DNA from: Laguncularia racemosa
Taxonomy: Eukaryota; Streptophyta; Magnoliopsida; Myrtales; Combretaceae
NCBI GenBank assembly: GCA_037954665.1
Contig: JBBMOL010000139.1
Location: 1,840,232-1,904,231, forward strand
Direction: 5' to 3'
Length of the DNA stretch: 64,000 bases
A program made the translations under genes and the position numbers. Positions 21,698 to 32,475 of the stretch are shown piece after piece (position 1 is the stretch's first letter; the number at the start of each line of letters is the position of its first letter). The notes under the pieces are model-generated. The model saw only the letters and a program-made list of their open reading frames with translations. It made no database searches and was not told where the DNA came from.

Positions 21698-22915
21698 ATG
21701 TCGAGGCAACATTCTTTTGAAGGTGAGAGGGGAAGGTTTGATGCTAGGTTAGTGATTGAGGCATTGAGGAGTAAGATGAAGAGGATGTTTCAGGAGGGCA
21801 TGGAACAAATTCATGAGACAGTGGAGCAAAAACTAGAGCAATCTAAAAACGTCTTCCAAGGGCGTAAGAGGGAGAGTTGTTCTAAGAGAGTACAAAGGGG
21901 TGGAGATGAAATGTCTGATGATGAATTTGATGAACCTTCTGTCGGGAGTTATAGAGGTTATAGTGGTAGGAATAGAGGAACTAGGGATTGGGAAGATAGA
22001 GGAGATAGGAATAGAGAGGATAATCAATTGAGTAGTATAAAGATGAAGATTCCTCCTTTCCAAGGGAAGAATGATCCCGAGGTGTACTTAGAGTGGGAGA
22101 AGAAGGTAGAGATGGTGTTTGATTGTCACAATTATAGTGGGAGAAAGAAAGTGAAGCTTGCTGCCATTGAGTTTTCAGATTATGCCATAGTGTGGTGGGA
22201 TCAACTGATGTTGAATAGAAGAAGGAATGGCGAACCACCTATTGAGTCTTGGGAAGAGATGAAGAGGGTGATGAAGAAGCGGTTTGTGCCTGCGTATTAC
22301 TATTGTGAATTGCACAACAAATTGCAAACTCTTAAGCAGGGAAGCCGAAGTGTGGATGAGTATTTCAAGGAGATGGAGGTTACTATGATTAGGGTGAATG
22401 TGGAGGAGGATAGAGAGGCTACCATGGCTAGGTTTCTTGCTGGGTTGAATAGAGAGATACACAATGTAGTAGAATTGCAGCACTATGTGGAATTGGAAGA
22501 TATGGTTCATATGTCTTTAAAGGTTGAGAACCAACACAGGAGGAAAGGTAGTAGTACTGCACAATTTCAATAGGGTGCTGGTTCATCTACCTGGAAGACT
22601 AACCCATGGAAGAAGGAAGAAAAGTCTTTACCCTCCAAGCCAAAAGGAGAGCAGAAGCAAGTGGGTTCTACTCCTGGTAACCAAGGTAAACCTGATTCTA
22701 CTACTCCTAGAAATCGTGACATTAAATGTTTTAATGTCAATGTCCGAATAGGCGTGTTATGATTCTGCGTGATAATGGTGAGTATGAGACTGAGGGGGAT
22801 AGCGAAGAGGATGATATGCCTCCATTGGAGGACGCTAGTGATGATGAGGAACCTGCAGCAGAGAAGTTAGTGGCAGTAGTGAAGCGAGCTTTGAATGTGC
22901 AGTGAAGGAAGAGGA
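21698..22915 (+). pseudogene. gag: Element E Gag, zinc knuckle deleted
   Basis: Starts at ATG 21698 (MSRQHSFEGERGRFDARL). The capsid region has IPPFQGKNDPEVYLEWEKK, FDCHNYSGRKKVKL, YAIVWWDQL and ATMARFLAGLN, as in chromoviral Gag. TAG at 22571 corresponds to CAG in element D. Near 22730 about 25 bp are missing compared with D, which removes most of the CCHC knuckle (CFKCQGRGHIASQC in D), and shifts the frame. The acidic stretch before protease (GDSEEDDMPPLEDAS) is present. Confidence 0.88.
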
Positions 22916-23400
22916 AGAGGTGCAACGAGAGAATATCTTTCATACTAGATGTTATCTAGGTGATCATATTTGCAGTTTGATCATTGATGGGGGGAGTTGC
23001 ACTAATGTGGTTAGTACTTTTATTGTCGAGAGGCTGGGACTCAAGACTACTAAACACCCTAGTCCATAAAAATTGCAGTGGTTGAATGATAGTGGCGAGA
23101 TTAAGGTGAGTAAGCAAGCCTTGATTGCTTTTCGCATCGGTAGGTATGAGGATGAGGTGTTATGCAACGTAGTGCTGATGCAGGCGTGTCCTGTGTTGTT
23201 GGGGAGGCCATGGCAGTTTGATAGGAAGGTTGTTCATGATGGCTTTTCTAACAATTATACACTTGTTCACCAGGGCAAAAGCTTTAATCTTAAACCCTTA
23301 ACACCTAAATAGGTGTATGAGGATCAGTTGCAGCTACAATAGTCTTTTGCAAAATATAAGGTGAGTGAAAAACAGAGGGAGAGTAAGAGAACAAAAGACA
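22916..23400 (+). pseudogene. Element E protease
   Basis: Reads HTRCYLGDHICSLIIDGGSCTN (active site DGGS), KLQWLNDSGEIKVSKQ and LLGRPWQFDRK, followed by a charged linker (KEKEHKSRYQKEKERK). In-frame stops at about 23068, 23310 and 23340 interrupt it. The last two are C-to-T changes of glutamine codons still present in D. Confidence 0.82.
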
Positions 23401-24400
23401 TAGAAAAAGAAAAGGAACATAAAAGTCGATATCAAAAGGAAAAAGAGAGGAAGGCGGGAAAGAGCGTGAGAGACCAAGTTAAAGGGGGATCAACTTTGGT
23501 GGTGAGTGAAAAGGAGAGTGCAGCCTTGCAAAAGGAGAGTTGTGTGGCAAGAGCGAGTGTAGTGAGGAGAGAGTTAGTGATGAAGCAACTAATGTTGTTG
23601 CTGGTTTTTAAGGAAACTTGTTTGAATACTAACGAACTTTTTAACTCTTTGCCTAGTGTGGTTATGTCTTCCTTGAGGAGATTCCAAAGGGGTTACCACC
23701 TATTCGTGGTATTGAGCACCAGATTGACCTTGTACCCGGAGCATCTTTTCCAAACAAACCAGCTTATAGGAGCAATCCAGAGGAGACAAAGGAACTCCAA
23801 AGGCAAGTAAGTGAATTAATGGAGAAGGGGTACGTGAGAGAAAGCATGAGCCCATGTGCAGTGCTTGTGATTTTGGTGCCTAAGAAGGATGGGTCATGGA
23901 GAATGTGTGTTGATTGCCACGCCATCAACAACATCACAGTAAAGTATTGTCATCCCATTCCTCGCTTAGATGACATGTTAGATAAGTTACATGGGTCTAG
24001 TGTCTTTTCTAAAATTGATTTGAAAAGCAGATATCACCAAATTAGAATGAAAGAAGGTGATGAATGGAAAACCGCATTTAAAACAAAATATGGGTTATAT
24101 GAGTGGTTAGTAATGGCTTTCGGTTTAACTAATGCACCTAGTACTTTTATGAGACTTATGAACTATGTTTTGAGGACTTTTATTGCAAATTTGTGGTTGT
24201 CTATTTTGATGATATCCTTATTTACAGCAAGAGTTTAGAAGACCATATATCTCACTTGAGGAACGTTTTAGAAGTGCTTTGAAAGGAGCAATTATATGCT
24301 AACCTCAAAAAGTGCACTTTTTGCACAGACAAACTTATGTTTCTTGGTTTTATTGTTAGTGCACAGGGAATATAGGTTGATGAAGAAAAGATTCGTGCGA
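23401..24400 (+). pseudogene. pol: Element E reverse transcriptase
   Basis: RT copies element RNA into DNA. The fingers (LMEKGYVRESMSPCAVLVILVPKKDGSWRMCVD) and palm (SSVFSKIDLKSRYHQI, AFGLTNAPSTFMRLMN) are in one frame (23819-24190). A frameshift near 24190 precedes the catalytic FVVVYFDDILIYS, which is intact in another frame. The thumb/connection follows (LYANLKKCTFC, VDEEKIRAIQEWP). Confidence 0.88.
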
Positions 24401-24897
24401 TCCAAGAATGGCCTAGTCTAACTAATGTAAGTAATGTGTGGAGTTTCCATGGACTAGCGAGCTTTTACAAGAGGTTTGTGAAGGATTTCAGCACCATTGT
24501 AGCACCACTTACTGAGGTAATCAAGAAGAACGTGGGGTTCAGATGGGGAGAGCAACAAGAGAAGGCCTTTCAGACGCTTAAAAATAAGCTGACTCATGCG
24601 CCATTACTTGCTTTACCTAATTTCTCTAAAACTTTTGAAATTGAGTGTGATGCTTCAGGAATAGGTATTGAAGCAGTGCTAATGCAGGAGAGAAGACCAA
24701 TTGCATTCTTTAGCGAGAAGCTAAGTGGGGCAACCCTGAACTACCCTACTTATGACAAGGAGTTATATGCATTGGTTCGAGCGCTGGAGACTTGGCAACA
24801 CTATCTTTGGCCAAAAGAGTTCATGATCCACACTGATGATGAATCCTTGAAGTACTTGAAGAGACAACATAAGCTAAACTAAAGGCATGTTCGTTGG
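24401..24897 (+). pseudogene. pol: Element E RNase H
   Basis: RNase H removes the RNA of the RNA-DNA hybrid. Visible are FHGLASFYKRFVKDFS, then FEIECDASGIGIEAVLMQ (first catalytic Asp), YPTYDKELYALVRALE (Glu) and IHTDDESLKYLK (Asp). The usual H-D-H-E of the last motif is slightly altered (DDE). TAA at about 24880 replaces a probable CAA before RHVRWVEF. Confidence 0.85.
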
Positions 24898-26430
24898 GTG
24901 GAGTTCATCGAAACATTTCCTTATGTCATCCACTACAAGCAAGGTAAAGAGAATGTTGTTGCTGAGGCACTTTCTAGAAGGTATGCGCTTATCTCTACTC
25001 TTAGTTCTAGATTGCTTGGTTTTGAGCACATTAAGGAATTGTATACTGTTGATCGAGATTTTTGTGAAAAGTATGTGCATTGTGAGAAGAGTGGTCATGG
25101 TAAATTTTATAAGCATGAAGGATTCTTGTTTAGGGAGAATAAACTTTACATTCTAAATTGTTCTTTAAGAGAATTATTAGTGAGGGAGTCTCATGGGGGA
25201 GGTTTAATGGGACATTTTGGAGTAGCTAAAACCTTAGGGGTATTGCAGGAACACTTCTATTGGCCTCACATGAAACGAAATGTTGAGAGGATTTGTGAGC
25301 GATGTGTCACTTGTAAGTAAGCAAAATCTAGAGTCTAACCTCATGGGCTTTATACCCCACTTCCTATTCCTCATGAGCCTTGGGTAGATATTTCCATGGA
25401 TTTTGTGTTAGGATTACCCAGGTCTAGGCATGGTCGAGACTATTTTTTTAGTTGTGAATAGATTTCTAAGATGGCACATTTCTTTCCTTGTCACAAAATA
25501 GATGATGCTTGCAATATTGCTAATTTGTTCTTTAGGGAAGTTGTGAGATTGCATGGTATGCCTAGAACAATCGTATCGGATAGAGATGCTAAGTTCTTGA
25601 GCTACTTCTGGAAGACCCTGTGGGCTAAGTTAGGAACTAAGCTATTGTTTTCTACTACTTGTCATCCACAGACTGATGGTCAAATTGAGGTAGTAAATCG
25701 AACTTTATTTACTTTGTTAAGGGCAGTCATTAAAAACAACATTAAAAGTTGAGAGGATTGTTTGCCGCATGTTGAATTTGCCTATAATTGCACAATGCAT
25801 TCTGCTACTAAGTTTACTCCTTTTGAAATTATGTATGGTTTTAATCCACTAACTCCTTTGGATTTATCACCTTTGCCTATTTCTGAGTATGTTAATCTAG
25901 ATGGTAAGAAGAAAGCAAATTTATTAAACAGATCCATGAGAAGGCAAGGCTAAACATTGAGCAAAGAACAGAGCAGTATGTGAAACAAGCCAATAAAGGT
26001 CGTCGACAAGCTGTCTTTGGACCTGGAGACTGGGTTTAGGTTCACATGCGCAAAGAGCGGTTTCCTGTAGCAGTGTCGATCTAAATTACTTCCTAGAAGA
26101 GATAGACCATTTCAAATTCTTGAGCGCATCAATGATAATGCATACAAGATAGATTTGCCAGGTGAGTATCAAGTAAGTGCTACTTTTAATGTTACTGATC
26201 TGAGTCCTTTTGATGTAGGCGGCGATTTGAGGACAAATCCTTTTCAAGAGGAGGGGAATGATGAGAGCCAAGCCAGAAGGTGGAATGTGGATCCTCTTGA
26301 AGTGCCACCTGGACCGATCATAAGAGCTCGAGCGAAACGATTCAAGGAAGCACTTAACGGGTTGATAAAGGATGTCCAAGAAGCCGGAAAGGATTGGAGC
26401 AACCATGAGAATGCACTTGCATTTGTATAA
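24898..26430 (+). pseudogene. pol: Element E integrase with C-terminal tail in the 3' LTR
   Basis: The zinc domain is recognisable (GHFGVAKTLGVLQEHFYWP, CERCVTC), then the core (SMDFVLGLPRSRHGRD, TIVSDRDAKFLS, GQIEVVNRTL: D, D, E present) and the C-terminal domain (LPRRDRPFQILERINDNAY). The frame passes DLRTNPFQEEGNDES across the polypurine tract and ends in the LTR with PGPIIRARAKRFKEALNGL. Nonsense codons at about 25318, 25750, 25952 and 26036 are mostly explained by C-to-T or G-to-A changes. Confidence 0.87.
26246..26258 (+). promoter_or_regulatory. Element E polypurine tract
   Basis: AAGAGGAGGGGAA abuts the 3' LTR and is identical in C (reverse) and D. It also encodes the Gln-Glu-Glu-Gly part of the integrase tail. 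Confidence 0.88.
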
Positions 26431-26957
26431 GTCATTCAAGGAGATCAAAGCATAGAAGGTCAAAGCTGCCAGCTTTGACAACGCTGGCGTAAACACTGCC
26501 GGCCTTGACCCGGTGTTGCCATCCGTAGGCGACAGAAGGACTACGCCGGCGTACTACGCCATCGGATTTTATTCCCTATTTGTTATTTTTCCGCGACTTT
26601 ATGATGTTATGTCGTTTTGGGCTTTTATTATTACGAGCTGTAATCCCTAATATAAGCTGCTAGGGTTGAGAATAGAACATAGAACACACATACAGGGTTG
26701 AATAACACATTTTGAGAGAATTCCTCTCTTGGTTCTCTAAAGAACTCTTTTGAACTTATCGGATTTCTTTCGTGGCGTTCATCCCGACTTATCAATCGGT
26801 CTTTCATCCCAATTGTGGTGTCAACAGAATATACCAAGGTTCTTACCTCACTTATAGGCAACGGGTCGCGGTTCCACTTGTTTGTTTTGGCATCTTGGGT
26901 TGCAATTCTGAATGTATTGGTATTAGGTTTCGTCACACGTGGGCGTAGTTCGTATCA
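26259..26957 (+). repeat. Element E 3' LTR
   Basis: 699 bp, TGATGAGAGC to TTCGTATCA, flanked by CAGTG. It contains the tail-coding segment, the GCCGGCGTA block (about 26465-26575) and the same promoter region as the 5' copy. Confidence 0.9.
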
Positions 26958-26962
26958 CAGTG

Positions 26963-27228
26963 GCATAGATACTGGTATTGCCATCAAGTTTAGCTGGAGT
27001 ACACAATGTATTTCATATTTTTATGCTATGGAAATATGTACCCAACCTAAACCAGATTACTGCACTAGAACCTCTACAAGTGCAGCCAAATCTCACAACC
27101 ATGGAGAGACATGCTAAAATTGTGGATACTAAAGAGCAAACCATAAGAACACGGCATAATCTAAAGGAAGTCCAACTGAAGAACATTGGAGGCAAGCCAA
27201 TTACAATCCAGTAAGAATTTAAGTCTAC
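26963..27228 (+). pseudogene. TekH integrase C-terminus and chromodomain-like end
   Basis: Continues the TekH frame after element E: PSSLAGVHNVFHIFMLWKYV, ITALEPLQVQPNL, then KIVDTKEQTIRTRHNLKEVQL, which resembles the start of a Tekay-type chromodomain (KIVD-KE--LR-R). It ends in a stop about 16 bp before element B. Confidence 0.75.
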
Positions 27229-28032
27229 TGATAGGAATCAAAATACGACAAGACCTATCATTAAGGCAAGAACTAAAGGATTTCAAATTTTGGCGATGAG
27301 GGCCCATTTTGAGAAAATCGACCCCGGAATTATTTATAAATTAACCTCTTTTCTATTATTCTTGTATTGTGTTTTCCAACAGGCACACTTATCATATTTT
27401 ATAGGGCGATGGACAAACTCACTCAGACTCAACTTGTGGGTTATCCATGGACCGACCATAATCGGCGATGAGTTGGGCCGATGAATCCTATAGAAGACTG
27501 GCATCTTGAAGACCAAACTCTTTTATATATTTTTCATTTTCAAGGACTATTTATATTGTAATCATTTTGGAACACTTTTATTTTGATTGTAATTTTCATT
27601 TAGGACCGGCCACCCTAAAAGTGGCATAGTTGCAATTTTGTGCATTTTCTAACCCTAAAGGGAGTAAGTATAAATACTTGCTTATAGTAGGGTTTGAGGA
27701 GGCCATTTTTCAAATTTGAGCATCACATTTTCGTGAGAGAGCTTAGGGCTTCCCTAGTTCAATTTCCTCTTATCAATTTCAATTTCAAAGAGTTGAGATT
27801 GTGGCGAGTGCAACAAATTGAAATTGTAAGTCATATCAATTTCTACTTGTTGTGTTTTCTTTTTCTTCTCTAGTGTGTAATATCTAGGGTTGGATTAGAA
27901 CATTTCTTGGTCAGATTTGAATTGGTATCAATTCAAATTAGTGTGTTTATTTTGAGTAATTGTCATACTTGTGATTCTCTATCAACAATTGCTTATCATT
28001 TTGAACTGTGAATTGGATATTGTGGGAAGGGA
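27229..28032 (+). repeat. Element B 5' LTR, first part
   Basis: Starts TGATAGGAATC and is interrupted by element C; the last five bases AGGGA (28028-28032) are C's target duplication. The TATA inverted repeat has one mismatch here (27664-27681). The tail-coding frame is open to about 27484. Confidence 0.9.
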
Positions 28033-28871
28033 TGATACGAACCACGCCAACCTGTGACGAAACCCAATACCAATACGTTCGGAAATTCGTTACCTATGAT
28101 GCTAAACACCTAAAGTGGAAACCGCGACTCATTGTCTATAAGCGAGACAAGAACCTTGGTATAATGTGTAGACGCCACAATCGGGATGAAAGACCGATTG
28201 ATAAGTCGGGTTGAACACCACGAAAATAAAATCCGATAAGTTCTAGTTACTTCTTGAAGAACCAAGAGAGGAGCCTCTCAAAGATGTTTAATGTTCTAAG
28301 ATGTATATTCTAAGTTGTTCTAAACCTTAGGAGCTTTTATACTAGGGCTACAATTCGTGAAAAACAAGTCCAAAACGACGTAGCTTAGATAAGTTACGTA
28401 AAAACACGAAAACAGAACAAGCTGGCTGGTAGGGGATATACGGTCGTGTACACGACCGTTTACTTTGGCTGTGTACTTTTTTGTGCACATTCCGATCACA
28501 TACACGACCGTGTACTTCTGGTCATGTATCTTTCTGTGGATTTGCTTGTCTCCATACACGGCCGTGCCTTTTATCTGTGTATGATTCTGTGCAATCTTGG
28601 AATTCCTACACGGCCGTGCCTTGAACATACACGCCCTCTTCAACCTGCGTCCGGTGTGACTTGTATAAGAGTAAGGGTCTTCCTGTGGTTGTTCCAATCC
28701 GTTCCAACTTCATGATTGCTCCAATCCTTTCCGGCTTCATGGACAACCTTTATCAACCCGTTAAGTGCTTCCTTGAATCGTTTCGCTTGATTTCTTGTGA
28801 TCGGTCCAGGCAGCACTTCAAGAGGATCCACATTTCTTCTTCCGGCTTGGCTCTCATCATGGATCTCATCA
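28033..28871 (-). repeat. Element C 3' LTR
   Basis: 839 bp in reverse orientation. CACGGCCGTG-type array at about 28440-28630, TATAAAAG (inverse strand) at 28334-28341. It is 143 bp shorter than the 5' LTR, mainly because the latter has a 131-bp tandem duplication in the array. Confidence 0.9.
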
Positions 28872-31800
28872 TTCCCCTCCTCTTGAAAAGGATTTGTCCT
28901 CAAATCATTGCTTGTATCAAATGGACTCAGATCAGTAACATAAAATGTGACACTTACTGGATACTCACCTGGTAAATTTTTCTTGTAGGCATTATCATTG
29001 ATTTTCTCAAGCATCGGAAATGGACCGTCTCCCCTAGGGTTCAACTTGGATCTCCTCTGCAATGGAAAACTCTCCTTGTGAAAATGTACCCAAACCGAAT
29101 CCCCAGGCTGAAAAATCTTGGGTCTCCTGTCCTTATTCACCCTTGAAGCGACCTTGGCATTTTGTTTTACAATCCTAATCTTTACCTATGCATGTAGCTT
29201 TCTCACGAAATCTGCCTTAGAATTAGCATCAAAACTCATAGACTTGTTAAGTGGCAATGGCAATAAATAAATAGGAACCAATGGGTTAAAACCATACATA
29301 ATCTCAAATGGTGAACAATGAGTAGTGCTATATAAAGCCCTGTTATATGCAAACTCCACAAATGGTAGACAATCCTTCCAAGTCCTAATGTTCTTCTCTA
29401 TGATTGCCCCTAACAATTGAATTAAAGTCTTGTTAACCACATCAATTTGCCCATCAATTTGTAGGTGACAGATAGTTGAAAACATCCGTTTAGTTTCCAA
29501 CTTTTCCCATAATACTCTCAAAAAATGACTCAAAAATTTCTCATCTCGATCACTAACAATGCTTCTAGGTATACCATGCGGACGCACTACCTTTCTAAAG
29601 AACAAATCAACAATGTGGATAGCATCATCAGTTTTATGACAAGGAATGAAATGAACCGTTTTAAAAATCCTATCCACAACCACAAAATTAGAATCTCGAC
29701 CATGCCTAGGCCTAGATAATCCTAACACAAAATCTATGGAAATGTTTATCCATGGCTCACGAGGAATGACACTATACTCATATAACCAATCTAAGAAGTC
29801 ATCTATACAAGGAATGGGATGATGATACTTTACCGTAAGGTTGTTGATGGCGTGGCAGTCAACACACATTCTCCATATCCCATCCTTCTTAGGCACCAAA
29901 ATCACAGGCACTGCACATGGACTCATGCCTTCTCTCACGTATCCCTTCTCCATTAACTCATTTACCTGCCTTTGGAGTTCCTTCGGAAAGACATTTTCAA
30001 AATTCTGCACAAGAGACACAACCACACTAGGTAAAGCATTAGATAATTCGTTAGTAGTCAAACATGTTACTTTAAAAACCAGAAACAACATAGGTTGCCT
30101 CATCACTAATGCTCTCCTTACTACACTCGCTCTTGCCACACAACTCTCCTTTTGCAAGGCTGCCCTCTCCTTTTCACTCACCACCAAAGTTGATCCCCCT
30201 TCAACTTGGCCTCTCACACTTTTTCCAGCCTTCCTCCCTTTTTCCTTTTGATCTTGACTTTTATATTCCTTTTCTTTCTCATTGTCTTTTGCTCTCTCAC
30301 TCTCCTTCTGCTTTTCAATCACCTTATGTTTTGCAAAAGACTGTTGTAGCTGCAACTGGTCCTCATACACTTGTTTAGGTGTTAATGGTTTAAGATTAAA
30401 GCTTTTCCCCTGGTGAACAAGCGTATACTTGTTAGAAAAGCCATCATAAACAACCTTCCTATCAAATTGCCACGACCTGCCCAACAACACATGACATGCT
30501 TGCATTGGCACTACATCACATAACACCTCATCCTCATACCTACCAATGCGGAAACCAATCAATGCTTGCTTACTCACCTTAGTCTCTCCACTATCATTCA
30601 ACCACTGCAATTTATATGGACTAGGGTGTCTAACAGTTTTGAGCCCCAGCCTCTCAACAATAAAATTGCTCACTACATTGGTGCAACTTCCTCCATCAAT
30701 GATCAAGATGCAAATATGATCTCCTAGATAACATCTAGTATGAAATATATTCTCTCTTTGCACCTCCTCTTCTTCCTTCACTTGCACATTCAACACTCGC
30801 TTCACTACTGCCACTAGCCTTCCCATTGCAGGCTCCTCATCATCACTAGCATCCTCTAATGGAGGCATATCATCTTCTTCACTATCCCCCTCAGTCTCAT
30901 ACTCTCCATCATCACGCAAAATCATCACACGCCTATTTGGACATTGACTAGCAATATGGCCTCTACCTTGGCATTTAAACCATCTAATGTCACGATTTCT
31001 AGAAGTAGAAGATTCAGGGTTACCTTGATTATCAGGAGTAGAACCCGCTTGCCTCAGCTCCCCTTTTGGTTTGGTGGGTAAAGGCTTTTCTTCTTTCTTC
31101 CATTGGTTGGTCTTCCAAGTGGATGGACCATGACCCTGTGGAAATCGTGCATTACTACCACCTTTCCTCTTGTGCTGGTTCTCAACCTTTATAGCTATGT
31201 GAACCATATCCTCCAATTCTACATAATGCTACAATTCAACCACATTTTGGATTTCTTTATTCAACCTAGCAAGAAACCTAGCCATTGTAGCCTCTCTATC
31301 CTCCTCTACATTCGCCCTAATCATAGTGACTTCCATCTCCTTGAAATACTCATCTACACTTCGGCTTCCCTACCTAAGAGTTTGCAACTTGTTGTGTAAT
31401 TCACGATAGTAATACGCAGGCACAAACCGCTTCTTCATCACTCTTTTCATCTCTTCCCAAGACTCAATAGGTGGTTCGCCACTCCTTCTCCTATTCAACA
31501 TTAGTTGATCCCATCACACTATAGCATAATCCGAAAATTCAATGGCAGCAAGTTTTACCTTCTTCTCCCACCTTAAGTACGCCTCGGGATCATTCTTCCC
31601 TTGGAAAGGAGGAATCTTCATCTTTATGCTACTCAATTGATCATCCTCTCTATTCCTATCTTCTCTATCTTCCCAATACCTAGTTCCTCTATTCCGACCA
31701 CTACATCCTCTATAACTCCTGACAGAAGGCTCATCAAAGTCATCATCCGACATTTCATCTCCACCCTTCGGTACTCTCCTAGAATGACTCTCCCTCTTAC

Positions 31801-31966
31801 GCCCTTGGAATATGTTTGTGGATTGCTCTAGTCTTTGCTCTACCGTCTCATGAATTTGTTCCATTCCCTCTTGGAACATCCTCTTCATCTCACCCCTCAA
31901 CGCCTCAATTACTAACCTAGCATCAAACCTTCCCCTCTCACCTTCCGGAGAATGTTGCCTCGACAT
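28640..31966 (-). pseudogene. gag-pol: Element C fused Gag-protease-RT(fingers)-integrase polyprotein
   Basis: A single frame of 1,109 codons begins at MSRQHSPEGERGRF (31966) and ends inside the 3' LTR. I see four internal nonsense codons (31514-31516, about 31372, about 31230 and 29186-29188) and no net frameshift. Each nonsense codon is one C-to-T or G-to-A change from CAG or TGG in sister copies. Order: Gag capsid; zinc knuckle with first Cys changed to Trp (WFKCQGRGHIASQC); protease LIIDGGSCTN; RT fingers LMEKGYVREGMSPCAV; then FLDWLYEYSVIPREPW, where RT jumps to the integrase core; D, D and a Gln-Ile-Asp in place of Gln-x-Glu, so the catalytic Glu appears to be Asp; C-terminal domain; tail GPITRNQAKRFKEAL. 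A further in-frame loss of about 44 codons lies before RT. It has no polymerase or RNase H. Confidence 0.85.
28872..28884 (-). promoter_or_regulatory. Element C polypurine tract
   Basis: TTCCCCTCCTCTT on the + strand (AAGAGGAGGGGAA in the element), directly next to the 3' LTR; identical to D and E. Confidence 0.88.
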
Positions 31967-32460
31967 AGTTCCTGTAGAAAACATTAGTACTAACACAAAT
32001 ATATATACGATTAAACCTCACGATACACTCCCTTACGTGTTTCGCTCAAATGATGATATCACACAGTCACTCGTGTATTCTCACAAACAATGATGATATC
32101 AACTCGCCAACTTCCTCTTCTCAATTCTCTTGGAACTAGCCCAAACTACACCAATCCCCTTTCGTGGAATTCAAAACAACTATAGGGTTCGTAAATTTTC
32201 CTCTATTTTTCTATTTGAATTTTTTTTTTGTCTCTGTTTTTGCTTTTGATCATGTTTCTCTTTCTTTTCTTTTCTCTTCTTTTTTTTTTTTTGGTCATGA
32301 TTTTTACTCTTTTTTTTTTGTAACAATCGCCTAGTCGATATTACACTATCAAAAGACAATCAATACTACAAAATTCAATACGATAATTGATATGAACGAT
32401 TGGAGTTAGGGTTTTTGATATTACCTTCCTCAACCGAACTTGATGTTTTGACAAACCTAA
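31967..32460 (-). other. Element C leader
   Basis: Non-coding leader between PBS and gag with long T runs on the + strand (32220-32320), homologous to the D leader. Nothing else is seen. Confidence 0.7.
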
Positions 32461-32472
32461 GCTCTGATACCA
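32461..32472 (-). promoter_or_regulatory. Element C primer-binding site (tRNA-Met)
   Basis: GCTCTGATACCA on the + strand is TGGTATCAGAGC in the element, three bases from the 5' LTR. Confidence 0.92.
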
Positions 32473-32475
32473 AAT

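Larger units (their letters stand above)
20439..26957 (+). mobile_element. Element E: CRM-like retrotransposon with complete but decayed pol, TSD CAGTG
   Basis: LTRs at 20439-21183 and 26259-26957, perfect CAGTG duplications (20434-20438, 26958-26962), tRNA-Met PBS, gag, protease, RT, RNase H, integrase and polypurine tract are all present in canonical order over 6.5 kb. Frameshifts and stops inactivate it. It is the only element of its lineage in the window with an undeleted pol, and so the best reference for the deletions in C, D and F. Confidence 0.93.
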
